Assembly (NCBI GenBank): GCA_947500385.1 | Contig: CANMSA010000001.1 | Span: 310,001-374,000 of the forward strand | Length of the DNA stretch: 64,000 nucleotides | Source of the DNA: an uncultured Flavobacteriaceae bacterium | GTDB taxonomy: Bacteria; Bacteroidota; Bacteroidia; Flavobacteriales; Flavobacteriaceae | Reading direction: 5' to 3' | Part shown: piece after piece, positions 1 to 6,376 of the stretch | Numbering within the stretch: the stretch's first letter is position 1 | Layout: every line of letters starts with the position of its first letter | Translations under genes and position numbers: made by a program | The notes under the pieces: generated by a model | What the model saw: only the letters and a program-made list of their open reading frames with translations | The model's database searches: none | What the model was told of the DNA's origin: nothing

Positions 1-2
1 TG

Positions 3-479
3 GCGTTTTTCGCACTGGGACTAACCGCCAACAAAGCATTCGCTCAGAACCCAAATGCAAAACTAACCTACACAAAGGTGGTCGATAAAAGTGCAGATAA
101 GGTTTGGAAAGTAGTGCGTAATCTTGATTTTGCCAAATACACCAAGACCATTTCAAACGTCAAAGTTACGGGAGAAGCAGCTGCGGGTGCGTCTCGGGTA
201 TGTACCGCTCCCGATGGGCAAGGGCAGTTCAAAGAAAGTATTCTTGCCTATGATGATTTAAACCGTACCTACACCTATGCCGTTGTGGAGGGCGTTCCGG
301 TAAACAGGCTTGTAAACAACTTTAAAGTAGTAGACTTAGGATACAATAAATCGATGATCGTATGGTGGTCTAACTACGAGGCGTTTATGAAAAATCCCCA
401 AATGACCGAAGCCCAATTTACCGCATTCATGCAGGCATCTATCGATGAAATTGTGACCAATATGGCCAAAGACGCATAA
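3..479 (+). CDS. Secreted SRPBCC-family protein (5'-truncated by window edge)
   Basis: The reading frame is open from the first bases of the window. It encodes a hydrophobic stretch ending in KAFAQ, the end of a Sec signal peptide, followed by about 140 mature residues. The mature part starts with a beta strand and a SADKVWKVVRN helix, the usual opening of the START/SRPBCC (Bet v 1-like) hydrophobic-ligand fold. A GTG at 78 would give 133 aa but would cut off the signal peptide, so the true start lies upstream of the window. It is the first of four SRPBCC genes on this strand within 4.6 kb and resembles the one at 4142 in length and in an internal KE[ST]IL segment. The ligand is unknown. A hairpin follows the stop codon. 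Confidence 0.8.
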   Translation, partial: AFFALGLTANKAFAQNPNAKLTYTKVVDKSADKVWKVVRNLDFAKYTKTISNVKVTGEAAAGASRVCTAPDGQGQFKESILAYDDLNRTYTYAVVEGVPVNRLVNNFKVVDLGYNKSMIVWWSNYEAFMKNPQMTEAQFTAFMQASIDEIVTNMAKDA

Positions 480-489
480 GAACCCAAAG

Positions 490-510
490 GCCTGTGCACG
501 CAGGCTTTTT
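490..510 (+). terminator. Intrinsic terminator after the first SRPBCC gene
   Basis: GCCTG and CAGGC form a short GC-rich stem around a 6-nt loop, followed directly by five T residues, 10 nt after the stop codon. The stem is short, so termination may be partial and read-through into the gene at 587 is possible. Confidence 0.55.
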
Positions 511-586
511 CAACAAGGTCTCTTCTATTCTTTTAAAAATGCCTATAGGAAGCACCGGCTTCCAGAAAACATCCTAAAACATTCAA

Positions 587-1090
587 ATGAAAATCAATAA
601 GACTCTTAAAATAAACGCATCTGCCGATACAGTTTGGAAAGTGCTTTATACCAATTATGGCGATGCATGCCATTGGGCAAGCACGGTTAACGAATCACAG
701 GAAAGGATCGTTGCGGGCAGCGACTATATTGGTAGAACCTGCTCAACGGTCTTCGGCGATGTAAGTGAAATCATAGATCAAGTCGACGAGGAAAATAGGC
801 AGCTTCAATACCATCTTGATGATATTCCTTTTATAATGAAGGCTGCGAGCGCGCATTGGAAGGTAACCCCTATTGGATCACATACGGCATCGATTACCAT
901 GGACCTAGATGTTACTTTGGCAACCTTCCCTGCCCTGCTTCTGGGCTGGATGATCAAACCCAAAATGCGAAAAGATGTTTACCAGACCATGGAAGACCTA
1001 AAACATTTTGCAGAGACCGGAGAACAATCAGAGGCCAAGAAAAAGTCAGATAGCGCCTATTTCAAAAAGAAAGGCAAAAAAGCCGCTTAA
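587..1090 (+). CDS. Cytoplasmic SRPBCC-family protein
   Basis: This 167-aa protein has no signal peptide. It begins with a beta strand and SADTVWKVLYTNYGD, the N-terminal signature of SRPBCC/polyketide cyclase-like ligand-binding proteins, and ends in a long helix containing LKHFAETGE and a Lys-rich tail. The LKH[FY]xETGE segment recurs in the next gene (1109), so the two are probably paralogues, one cytoplasmic and one exported. The gene is 18 nt from 1109 and likely shares its transcript. No catalytic residues can be named; binding of a hydrophobic ligand is inferred from the fold only. Confidence 0.75.
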   Translation: MKINKTLKINASADTVWKVLYTNYGDACHWASTVNESQERIVAGSDYIGRTCSTVFGDVSEIIDQVDEENRQLQYHLDDIPFIMKAASAHWKVTPIGSHTASITMDLDVTLATFPALLLGWMIKPKMRKDVYQTMEDLKHFAETGEQSEAKKKSDSAYFKKKGKKAA

Positions 1091-1108
1091 CCCAAAACAA
1101 AGAAAAAA

Positions 1109-1744
1109 ATGAAAAAAGTAACTCATCCAATGAAAAGTAAATCAATAGCACTCGCAATGATTGCTGTCATGGCAAGTATATGCACTTTTGCACAGTCAAT
1201 GGAAAAGAAGTTTAGAACAGTACATGTAGAATTGAAAATCGATGCCCCGGCAGAACGAGTTTGGCAGGCAATGGTACTCGATTATGGCGAAATCTCCAAT
1301 TTCTCTCCCTATATATATACGTCCAATTATACCGGAGGATCTCTTAAAGGAGAGGTGGGAGCACGGCGGAAGTGTGATTTTAATGAGAAAGGCACGCAAT
1401 GGGTCAAAGAGCAGATCGTCGCGATAGACGAAGCCAATATGAAAATGACCAATCGTGTAATCGATGGTAAAAAATTACCATTGAATTTTGACAACTCACA
1501 GGCTTTCTATACCGTTCGCGACAACGGAGATGGCACCGCCACTGCTGGCTATGAATTTCAATTTAGAACGAAGCCGGCCTTTATGGGCGGCATTGCGAAA
1601 GGGTCTTTTAAAAAGCAATTGAAGGGAACCTTGGTCGGATTAAAACATTATGTTGAAACCGGGGAGATCGTTCGTGGGGGCAATGGAAAATATGATGAAG
1701 TCAAGGACAATTATCCAGAACCAATTTTAATCAAAACCAACTAG
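1109..1744 (+). CDS. Secreted SRPBCC-family protein
   Basis: The 211-aa product starts with a basic region, a hydrophobic core (SIALAMIAVMASICTFAQS) and a likely signal peptidase I site near residue 29, so it is probably periplasmic. The mature part has the SRPBCC pattern: strand, APAERVWQAMV helix, mixed strands, then a C-terminal helix with LKHYVETGE, matching the neighbour at 587. It lies 18 nt after that gene and 1 nt before the next, indicating one operon. ATG at 1109 is used because it is nearest the upstream stop; an internal ATG at codon 8 would also keep the signal peptide. Confidence 0.75.
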   Translation: MKKVTHPMKSKSIALAMIAVMASICTFAQSMEKKFRTVHVELKIDAPAERVWQAMVLDYGEISNFSPYIYTSNYTGGSLKGEVGARRKCDFNEKGTQWVKEQIVAIDEANMKMTNRVIDGKKLPLNFDNSQAFYTVRDNGDGTATAGYEFQFRTKPAFMGGIAKGSFKKQLKGTLVGLKHYVETGEIVRGGNGKYDEVKDNYPEPILIKTN

Positions 1745-1745
1745 C

Positions 1746-2102
1746 GTGACAACGAAAGAAATAGCAGATAGATTGGTAGACCTCCTAAGACAAGGACAAT
1801 TTATGACCGTCTATGATGAATTGTTTCATACGGACGCGCATCATATAGAACCACAATCCGAACATTTTTCAGATGTAAAGGGGGTAGCGGCCATTAAGGC
1901 CAAAGATGCTACAATGGGAGCAAATATTGCAGGAGTTGAAGGGATGGAAGTGGGAGATGCCATCGTTTCCAAGGACTATATCGCTCTCCCCTATAAAATG
2001 ACGGTAATGCTCAAGGATGGTGCCGAGTGGCCGGTAGATGAGCTCATCGTTTACAAGGTTGAAAATGGGAAAATAATGTCAGAACAATTTTTCTATTCAT
2101 AA
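1746..2102 (+). CDS. NTF2-like / SnoaL-like protein
   Basis: The 118-aa product starts at GTG, 1 nt after the preceding stop, so it is translationally linked to the SRPBCC gene at 1109. An N-terminal helix (KEIADRLVDLLRQGQFMTVYDELF) followed by strands and the closing ELIVYKVENGKIMSEQFFY is the pattern of the NTF2/SnoaL cone fold. Members bind small hydrophobic molecules or act as isomerases; no catalytic residue can be assigned here. Like the SRPBCC proteins it would offer a hydrophobic pocket, which supports a shared ligand for the operon (inference). Confidence 0.7.
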   Translation: MTTKEIADRLVDLLRQGQFMTVYDELFHTDAHHIEPQSEHFSDVKGVAAIKAKDATMGANIAGVEGMEVGDAIVSKDYIALPYKMTVMLKDGAEWPVDELIVYKVENGKIMSEQFFYS

Positions 2103-2177
2103 TGTGATCGGTGCAGTTAAAGCCCCCTTTAAAACCCTTGGTTATTTTACAATGAAGGGTTTTATTTTTATAAATAG

Positions 2178-2207
2178 TTTGCAAAGTGGCATTTTTTAAT
2201 ATATTTG
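2178..2207 (+). promoter_or_regulatory. Promoter of the tetR gene (-33 TTG, -7 TAnnTTTG)
   Basis: TTTG at 2178-2181 and TATATTTG at 2200-2207 are 18 nt apart and match the Bacteroidota sigma-A promoter (TTG / TAnnTTTG). Transcription would start near 2213, inside the palindromic operator at 2212-2227 and about 27 nt before the ATG. Confidence 0.7.
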
Positions 2208-2211
2208 TAAT

Positions 2212-2227
2212 TAGATAGATTGGTCTA
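2212..2227. promoter_or_regulatory. Predicted TetR operator, site 1
   Basis: TAGATAGATTGGTCTA is a 16-bp partial palindrome (half-site GGTCTA, partner TAGATA) at the predicted transcription start of the tetR gene. Related sequences occur at 3280-3295 and 4093-4108, each before another plus-strand gene. TAGACC-N4-GGTCTA is a known operator form for several TetR regulators. Its position suggests autorepression. Confidence 0.65.
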
Positions 2228-2239
2228 ATTAATTGAATT

Positions 2240-2821
2240 ATGAATATCAAACACAACAAAGAAGACGTTTTGAGAAAGGGAATGGAGCTTTTTCGCCTTA
2301 ATGGATATCACAATACGGGTACTAAGGAAATCATTAAAGAGGCCGGAATTTCAAGGGGGTCTTTTTATAATTTCTTTATTGACAAAGATGATTTTGGCAT
2401 TCAGGTGTTAGACTATTACGGCGTATGGTCAACCGACTATATGAAAGAGCTCTTGAACGATACCAATCTGAACCCCAAACAGCGTTTGATCCATCTGTTT
2501 GATCTGTTCATTGAGGGGTATAAACGTGACCATTATAAATGGGGATGTTTGTTGGTGGGGATGACACAAGAACTCGGGCAGATCAACCCCTCATTTACGA
2601 ATGCCTGCGAACGCAACTTCGAAAGCTTTGTGGCCGTTTTTCAAGCCTGTATCGAAGAAGGGCAAGCAGCTGGTGTTATCTCAAAAAAACAAGATGCAAG
2701 AGGCTTGACTTTGACAATGTTATCGATGTACAATGGAGCATTGGTATTAATGAAATCAGGAATGCACCACGAACCCCTAGAAGCATTTCAAACGCAGTTA
2801 GCACTTATATTGACCCCGTAG
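2240..2821 (+). CDS. TetR/AcrR-family transcriptional regulator
   Basis: The 193-aa product has a TetR-type N-terminal HTH: EDVLRKGMELFRLNGY (helix 1), then GTKEIIKEAGISRGSFYNFF, where the recognition helix ends in the family's typical YxxF (residues about 27-47). The rest is the helical ligand-binding and dimer domain. TetR proteins are usually repressors released by a small ligand. The operator overlapping its own start and similar sites before 3327 and 4142 make it the likely regulator of the cluster. The DinB-like gene starts 2 nt after its stop. Ligand unknown. Confidence 0.9.
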   Translation: MNIKHNKEDVLRKGMELFRLNGYHNTGTKEIIKEAGISRGSFYNFFIDKDDFGIQVLDYYGVWSTDYMKELLNDTNLNPKQRLIHLFDLFIEGYKRDHYKWGCLLVGMTQELGQINPSFTNACERNFESFVAVFQACIEEGQAAGVISKKQDARGLTLTMLSMYNGALVLMKSGMHHEPLEAFQTQLALILTP

Positions 2822-2823
2822 CT

Positions 2824-3261
2824 ATGACGAAAGTAGAACTACTAAAAAAATGGAAAGGTAATAAGCGTTACACCCTCAAATTTGTGGATGCCATGCCAGT
2901 CGAACATTTCGATTTTAAACCTACCGCAGAAATGAAGAGCTATCAATCACAACTGAGCCATATTACAAGTTGGTTGCGCACACATTCTCGCTTTGTAACC
3001 ACTGAGGAATTTGAAAAAATAAAAATGACATCAAGAGATTTAATTAGAATAGCCTTGGAAGATTTTTTCGATACCTTCATTGAGAGATTGGAAAAAATGA
3101 ATGAATCTCAACTCACTGAAATCGTAGATGTGTGGTATGGGAAAACAACCCGATATCAAATCGCCAATATTATGGACAATCACTTATCCCATCATAGAGG
3201 ACAGATGATTGTATACCTACACCTCAAAAATAGCAAGCCTCCCTCCTACCTTGGGTGGTAA
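2824..3261 (+). CDS. DinB-family protein
   Basis: The 145-aa product is chosen with ATG 2824, 2 nt after the tetR stop; the longer open frame from 2539 overlaps tetR and is not credible. It is mostly helical, with His46 (QLSHITSW) and an HxxxH pair near residues 120-124 (NHLSHHRGQM), the spacing of the metal-binding His triad in the DinB/YfiT four-helix bundle. Some DinB-superfamily members are thiol transferases or stress-induced hydrolases; the activity here is unknown. Cotranscription with tetR is very likely, so it should be derepressed by the same ligand. Confidence 0.75.
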   Translation: MTKVELLKKWKGNKRYTLKFVDAMPVEHFDFKPTAEMKSYQSQLSHITSWLRTHSRFVTTEEFEKIKMTSRDLIRIALEDFFDTFIERLEKMNESQLTEIVDVWYGKTTRYQIANIMDNHLSHHRGQMIVYLHLKNSKPPSYLGW

Positions 3262-3279
3262 TATTTTTTACTACTTAAT

Positions 3280-3295
3280 TAGACCGACTGATCTA
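3280..3295. promoter_or_regulatory. Predicted TetR operator, site 2
   Basis: TAGACCGACTGATCTA is a 16-bp near-palindrome (TAGACC-GACT-GATCTA) 31 nt before the lipoprotein start. Its reverse complement matches the site 1 half-site GGTCTA and the flanking AATTAA. No clear TAnnTTTG element was seen next to it. Confidence 0.6.
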
Positions 3296-3326
3296 TATAA
3301 TTAAATTAACAATTTAAATCTTCAAA

Positions 3327-4076
3327 ATGAAAACAAAAAATTATTTAAGTAGCCTGCTTATCTTTTTATCACTAGTGCACCTATCGGCCTGTGAACAGCC
3401 TATAAGAAATGTCAGCTTCACCATTACCGCAGGTGCTATGATTGAAACGCTCTATCTAAACGTACCGGAAAGCGATACGAAGGTAATCAGTAAATTACTT
3501 CCGGCCTATGTCAAAACCGTTGCCTCCGCCGGCGGAGAGGTTCTAGCAACTTTTAAAGTAACCCAATTGCCCAATACCGATCGAAAAATGACACATATTG
3601 TGCTCATTCAATGGCCAGACCCTTCAAAAAGAACCAATAGTATATCTAAAACCGGTTTCAAAAAAATAAGTGCCGCTTTGGGAGGTGATAATATCGAATA
3701 CGGGTTCTTTGGTGTGCAACAAGATATATCGGTTACACTCAGCGCCGATAAAATCTACGATTTTTCGAGTGCTTGGTTTATTTCGGATGACCCTTGTGCC
3801 TTCCCTACCTTGTTTGAAGTATTGGGTACTTACTTTTCGAAAATTCCACCAGTACTTCAGGAGTTTGGAATTTCACAAACTGCCTTTTTTGGACCACACC
3901 CTGCAATGCCAGAAGAGACAAATATGTTTGTACCACATATGTTCGGAATTTTTGAATGGCAAAAATTTGAGGACCGTGAAGTGTTCAACAAGGATTCAAG
4001 GTACACCGAACACGTTGATATACGCAATTCGGTTCTTAAAAAGATGGATGTAATCTTCGCAAAAGTGATGCTATAA
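3327..4076 (+). CDS. Unrecognised lipoprotein in the TetR cluster
   Basis: The 249-aa product has a short basic start, a hydrophobic segment and a lipobox ending LSAC (Cys22), so it is probably a lipoprotein. The mature region seems to hold two alpha-beta halves, about residues 35-130 and 135-249. Each is a strand-helix-strand pattern reminiscent of dimeric alpha-beta barrel (ABM/DUF1330-like) proteins, but I cannot assign a family with confidence. It has its own upstream operator (3280-3295) and is followed by an SRPBCC gene with a third operator. The function is unknown; the context suggests handling of the same compound as its neighbours. Confidence 0.6.
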   Translation: MKTKNYLSSLLIFLSLVHLSACEQPIRNVSFTITAGAMIETLYLNVPESDTKVISKLLPAYVKTVASAGGEVLATFKVTQLPNTDRKMTHIVLIQWPDPSKRTNSISKTGFKKISAALGGDNIEYGFFGVQQDISVTLSADKIYDFSSAWFISDDPCAFPTLFEVLGTYFSKIPPVLQEFGISQTAFFGPHPAMPEETNMFVPHMFGIFEWQKFEDREVFNKDSRYTEHVDIRNSVLKKMDVIFAKVML

Positions 4077-4092
4077 AAATTTACTCATCATT

Positions 4093-4108
4093 TAAATAGA
4101 TTGGTCGA
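4093..4108. promoter_or_regulatory. Predicted TetR operator, site 3
   Basis: TAAATAGATTGGTCGA, 33 nt before the SRPBCC start at 4142, shares ATAGATTGGTC with site 1 at the same place in the 16-bp frame. It is the weakest of the three as a palindrome. Confidence 0.5.
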
Positions 4109-4141
4109 TATAATAAAATGTAATCTTTAAATTTTAGTACA

Positions 4142-4561
4142 ATGAAAAAAACAATTCAAACAGTAAATCAAGTAAATGCACCATTAGACAAAGTATGGGC
4201 AAAAGTAGGACCGGGCACAAATATGGATAAATGGATGCCTATTGTGGCCGCCTGCCGAGTAGAAGGCAACAAACGTGTTTGCGATACGCATGAAGCAGGA
4301 GCCTTGAAAGAAACCATTTTAAAATCAGATGCCGTGAACAAGGTTTTTCAATACCGTATCGACGAACAATCAATGCTCCCTGTATCAAATATTATCGGGA
4401 CGATGACACTTTCTGAAAAAGAAGGTGGAACGCAGCTCAAATGGGATGTAGAATTCGACATTTCAGAAGAAAATATAGGCGCATTCGAGGACATTAAAAC
4501 AAACACAGAAGGGCTCTATCAAATGGCCGCAGCCAGTCTTGCCGAATATGCAAATGCTTAA
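4142..4561 (+). CDS. Cytoplasmic SRPBCC-family protein
   Basis: This 139-aa protein lacks a signal peptide. It begins with a strand and APLDKVWAKVGPG, continues through a KETILKSD segment like that of the first gene in the window, and ends in a long helix (QMAAASLAEYANA). Length and pattern fit a START/SRPBCC domain with a hydrophobic pocket. It is monocistronic, with its own predicted TetR operator upstream and a strong hairpin downstream. The ligand is unknown. Confidence 0.8.
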   Translation: MKKTIQTVNQVNAPLDKVWAKVGPGTNMDKWMPIVAACRVEGNKRVCDTHEAGALKETILKSDAVNKVFQYRIDEQSMLPVSNIIGTMTLSEKEGGTQLKWDVEFDISEENIGAFEDIKTNTEGLYQMAAASLAEYANA

Positions 4562-4571
4562 AATAAAACCA

Positions 4572-4619
4572 GCACCGTCTACCGCTCCTTTTAAAGGAAT
4601 AGACGGTGCATTATTATTT
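4572..4619 (+). terminator. Terminator after the SRPBCC gene at 4142
   Basis: A perfect 10-bp stem (GCACCGTCTA / TAGACGGTGC, 4572-4581 and 4600-4609) is followed by the T-rich ATTATTATTT, 10 nt after the stop. It separates this gene from the convergent arsR operon. Confidence 0.75.
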
Positions 4620-4692
4620 CAAAAACGATTCATTGGCACTCCCGCAATTCTTTCTCTTCCTAAAACATACAACCTTGAACCGGATGGCAATT

Positions 4693-4935
4693 TTAAGATT
4701 CGTTTTCTGGCAAGGCTTCGAATTCTTTTCTTTTACCATCAAACCAGACCTTCATAGCCTCGGGAGATTGCATTAATTCTTTCATTTTTTGCATGGCGGC
4801 CAAATGCGCCTCCTCTCCTTTTTGTAGCATTTCCATCGCGTGTGCTTTGCTCATTTCTGCCATTTCTTCGAAGGTGGCAGCTTCAAATTCGGTGTCGCAA
4901 GCGCCGCCCAATTGGGTGCAAGTCATTTTTCTCAT
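4693..4935 (-). CDS. DUF1059-like small protein
   Basis: The 80-aa product starts MRKMTCTQLGGACDTEF, with the Cys6/Cys13 pair and LGG.CD motif typical of DUF1059 proteins, and ends in charged helices containing EEAHLAAMQKM. The family is small, mostly uncharacterised and often found beside stress or ligand-binding genes. It lies 15 nt downstream of the AHSA1-type gene and is the last gene of the arsR operon. The two Cys could bind metal or form a disulfide (inference). Confidence 0.75.
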   Translation of the reverse strand: MRKMTCTQLGGACDTEFEAATFEEMAEMSKAHAMEMLQKGEEAHLAAMQKMKELMQSPEAMKVWFDGKRKEFEALPENES

Positions 4936-4950
4936 AATCGTGGTTTATAA

Positions 4951-5406
4951 TTACGTATTGATTGTGGTAAGAAATTCGTCCAATCGGGTAAAAACGGATC
5001 CCCAACCGTTCATGATTCCCATTTTTTCCTGGGCGATTTTATATTCCGCTGTAGCGTGTACGACCTTAAAGGTGAAATGGGTGATATCCCCTTCCTTTTC
5101 AAAAAGCGCATGTATCTCCACACCCTCCGTCATTGGTTTAAAATCGGCAATGGAACTAATTTTTTCGAATTTCACTATGTCGGTATAAGTACCTTCGGCA
5201 CAAAACTCGTTGCCGTCTGGCATGGGCATGGTATATTTCCACTTCCCTCCCACCCTAAATTCGTGGAGTTCCACCTTCGTTACCATTCCCTTCGGGCTCC
5301 ACCACTGGGCAATATGTTCTGGTTGTGTCCAAGCTTCCCATACCAACGCTATGGGAGCATTAAACGTTCGGGTAATGGTAACTGTTCTACTTTCTTGATC
5401 ACTCAT
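4951..5406 (-). CDS. AHSA1-type SRPBCC protein
   Basis: The 151-aa product has TRTFNAPIALVWEAWTQPEHIAQWWSP near the N-terminus, the hallmark of the AHSA1 (activator of Hsp90 ATPase homologue 1-like) branch of SRPBCC proteins, and a closing NGWGSVFTRLDEFL helix. Its start overlaps the arsR stop region by 8 nt, so the two are translationally coupled. ArsR-AHSA1 pairs are common in bacteria and the regulator usually controls the pair. This is a fifth SRPBCC protein, on the opposite strand from the other four. Confidence 0.9.
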   Translation of the reverse strand: MSDQESRTVTITRTFNAPIALVWEAWTQPEHIAQWWSPKGMVTKVELHEFRVGGKWKYTMPMPDGNEFCAEGTYTDIVKFEKISSIADFKPMTEGVEIHALFEKEGDITHFTFKVVHATAEYKIAQEKMGIMNGWGSVFTRLDEFLTTINT

Positions 5407-5728
5407 TGTCTTTTTGTTTAGATTGTAATTGCATTAAATAACTTTCAAAAGAATCGAGCCGCGCTTCCCAAAGTACTTTGTACTGCTCGATCCATAAAAA
5501 AGCCGGGATTAGATTTTTTGGTTGAATATGACAAAGACGTTCCCTTCCTTTTTGTTCAATTTCAACAATACCACATTCTCTTAGTATTCGTAGGTGTTTG
5601 GAAATTGCAGGCCGACTTATCGCAAACTTTTCGGCTATTTCACTGACCGTCATTTTCTCATTTGCCACGAGAGCAATGATATCTCTTCGTACAGGGTCTG
5701 CAATGGCTTGAAATACATCTCTTCTCAT
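5399..5728 (-). CDS. ArsR/SmtB-family transcriptional regulator
   Basis: I take ATG at 5728 (109 aa), giving MRRDVFQAIADPVRRDI, a canonical ArsR opening. The longer frame to 5782 would run through the promoter and operators. The winged HTH is clear: MTVSEIAEKFAISRPAISKHLRILRECGIVE, then a beta wing EQKGRERLCHI. The usual metal-binding Cys motif (ELCVC) is absent, so it probably does not sense arsenic or cadmium. It is the first gene of an operon with AHSA1 and DUF1059 genes. Two palindromes at its promoter point to autoregulation. Confidence 0.9.
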   Translation of the reverse strand: MRRDVFQAIADPVRRDIIALVANEKMTVSEIAEKFAISRPAISKHLRILRECGIVEIEQKGRERLCHIQPKNLIPAFLWIEQYKVLWEARLDSFESYLMQLQSKQKDNE

Positions 5729-5736
5729 ATAATAAG

Positions 5737-5752
5737 GTAACCGATCGGTTAC
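5737..5752. promoter_or_regulatory. ArsR operator 1 (perfect palindrome)
   Basis: GTAACCGATCGGTTAC is a perfect 16-bp palindrome lying between the -7 element (5752-5759, minus strand) and the start codon of the arsR gene, covering the expected transcription start. Confidence 0.75.
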
Positions 5753-5783
5753 AAATATATAGGTAACCGATTGATTACGCAAA
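5752..5783 (-). promoter_or_regulatory. Promoter of the arsR-AHSA1-DUF1059 operon
   Basis: On the minus strand, TTTG (complement of 5780-5783) and TATATTTG (complement of 5752-5759) are 20 nt apart, a good match to the Bacteroidota -33/-7 promoter. One palindrome sits between the two elements and another just downstream of the -7. Confidence 0.75.
5763..5778. promoter_or_regulatory. ArsR operator 2 (imperfect palindrome)
   Basis: GTAACCGATTGATTAC repeats operator 1 with two changes, 26 bp away centre to centre, between the -33 and -7 elements. A dimer bound here would block RNA polymerase. Confidence 0.7.
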
Positions 5784-5880
5784 TAATTTCACAAAAAAAC
5801 CAATATTCCGTGTTTCCTCCTCACTTTTTTGGTTACTTCGGGCTATTGATTATTTTTACAAGAATCAAAAAACGATTGCT

Positions 5881-6354
5881 ATGAAATTTTCTAGATCTAT
5901 TTGGGTCCTTCCCCTAGTGTTTTTATGTATGGGAGCTTGCTCGAGCGATGACAATGCCCCATCGAACAATGAAAAAGAACAGGCTGTTGGAACCTACCAA
6001 CTTACCGCCTTGAATATTAGTCCGGCCACCGATGTGAACGGCGATGGTAATACCACGTCGAACGTGCTTACCGAACTTCCTTGTGCAACCGGAAGCCTAC
6101 TCCTGAATAATGACAACACCTATTCATGGACTTTTGTAAACGTGGGCGTTACTACCATCACAGGAAACTTATACAATTTTTCTTGTAGCAACCCCCTCGG
6201 CAATCAAGGGCTTTGGGAAGTAAAAAATGGTCTATTGACCCTCTCCGATGGTGCCAATACCGTATTGTTTTCGGTAGGCGCCAACAACGAACTCACCAAT
6301 ACCATAGGGGAAAGTTTGCCCGGCTTTAATAGCATTGTATATTCCAGGCAATAA
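5881..6354 (+). CDS. Lipocalin-like lipoprotein
   Basis: The 157-aa product has a signal peptide ending in the lipobox MGAC (Cys20) followed by SSDDN, a typical Bacteroidota lipoprotein start. The mature part contains AVGTYQLTALNI, TGSLLLNNDNTYSW and GLWEVKNGLLTL, the strand pattern of small lipocalin-like domains. An Asp/Asn-rich segment (ATDVNGDGNT) resembles a calcium-binding loop. It stands alone and is convergent with the T9SS protein at 6377. The ligand is unknown. Confidence 0.7.
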   Translation: MKFSRSIWVLPLVFLCMGACSSDDNAPSNNEKEQAVGTYQLTALNISPATDVNGDGNTTSNVLTELPCATGSLLLNNDNTYSWTFVNVGVTTITGNLYNFSCSNPLGNQGLWEVKNGLLTLSDGANTVLFSVGANNELTNTIGESLPGFNSIVYSRQ

Positions 6355-6376
6355 CGGCGTTCTTGGAGATTTTTTC

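Noticed and set aside
2539-2823. Upstream part of the open frame extending to the DinB gene
   Set aside because: It overlaps the tetR gene in another frame and gives a non-DinB sequence; ATG 2824 right after the tetR stop fits better.
3523-3541. GC-rich palindrome inside the lipoprotein gene at 3327
   Set aside because: It lies in coding sequence and fits the reading frame, so it is not good evidence for a dispersed element.
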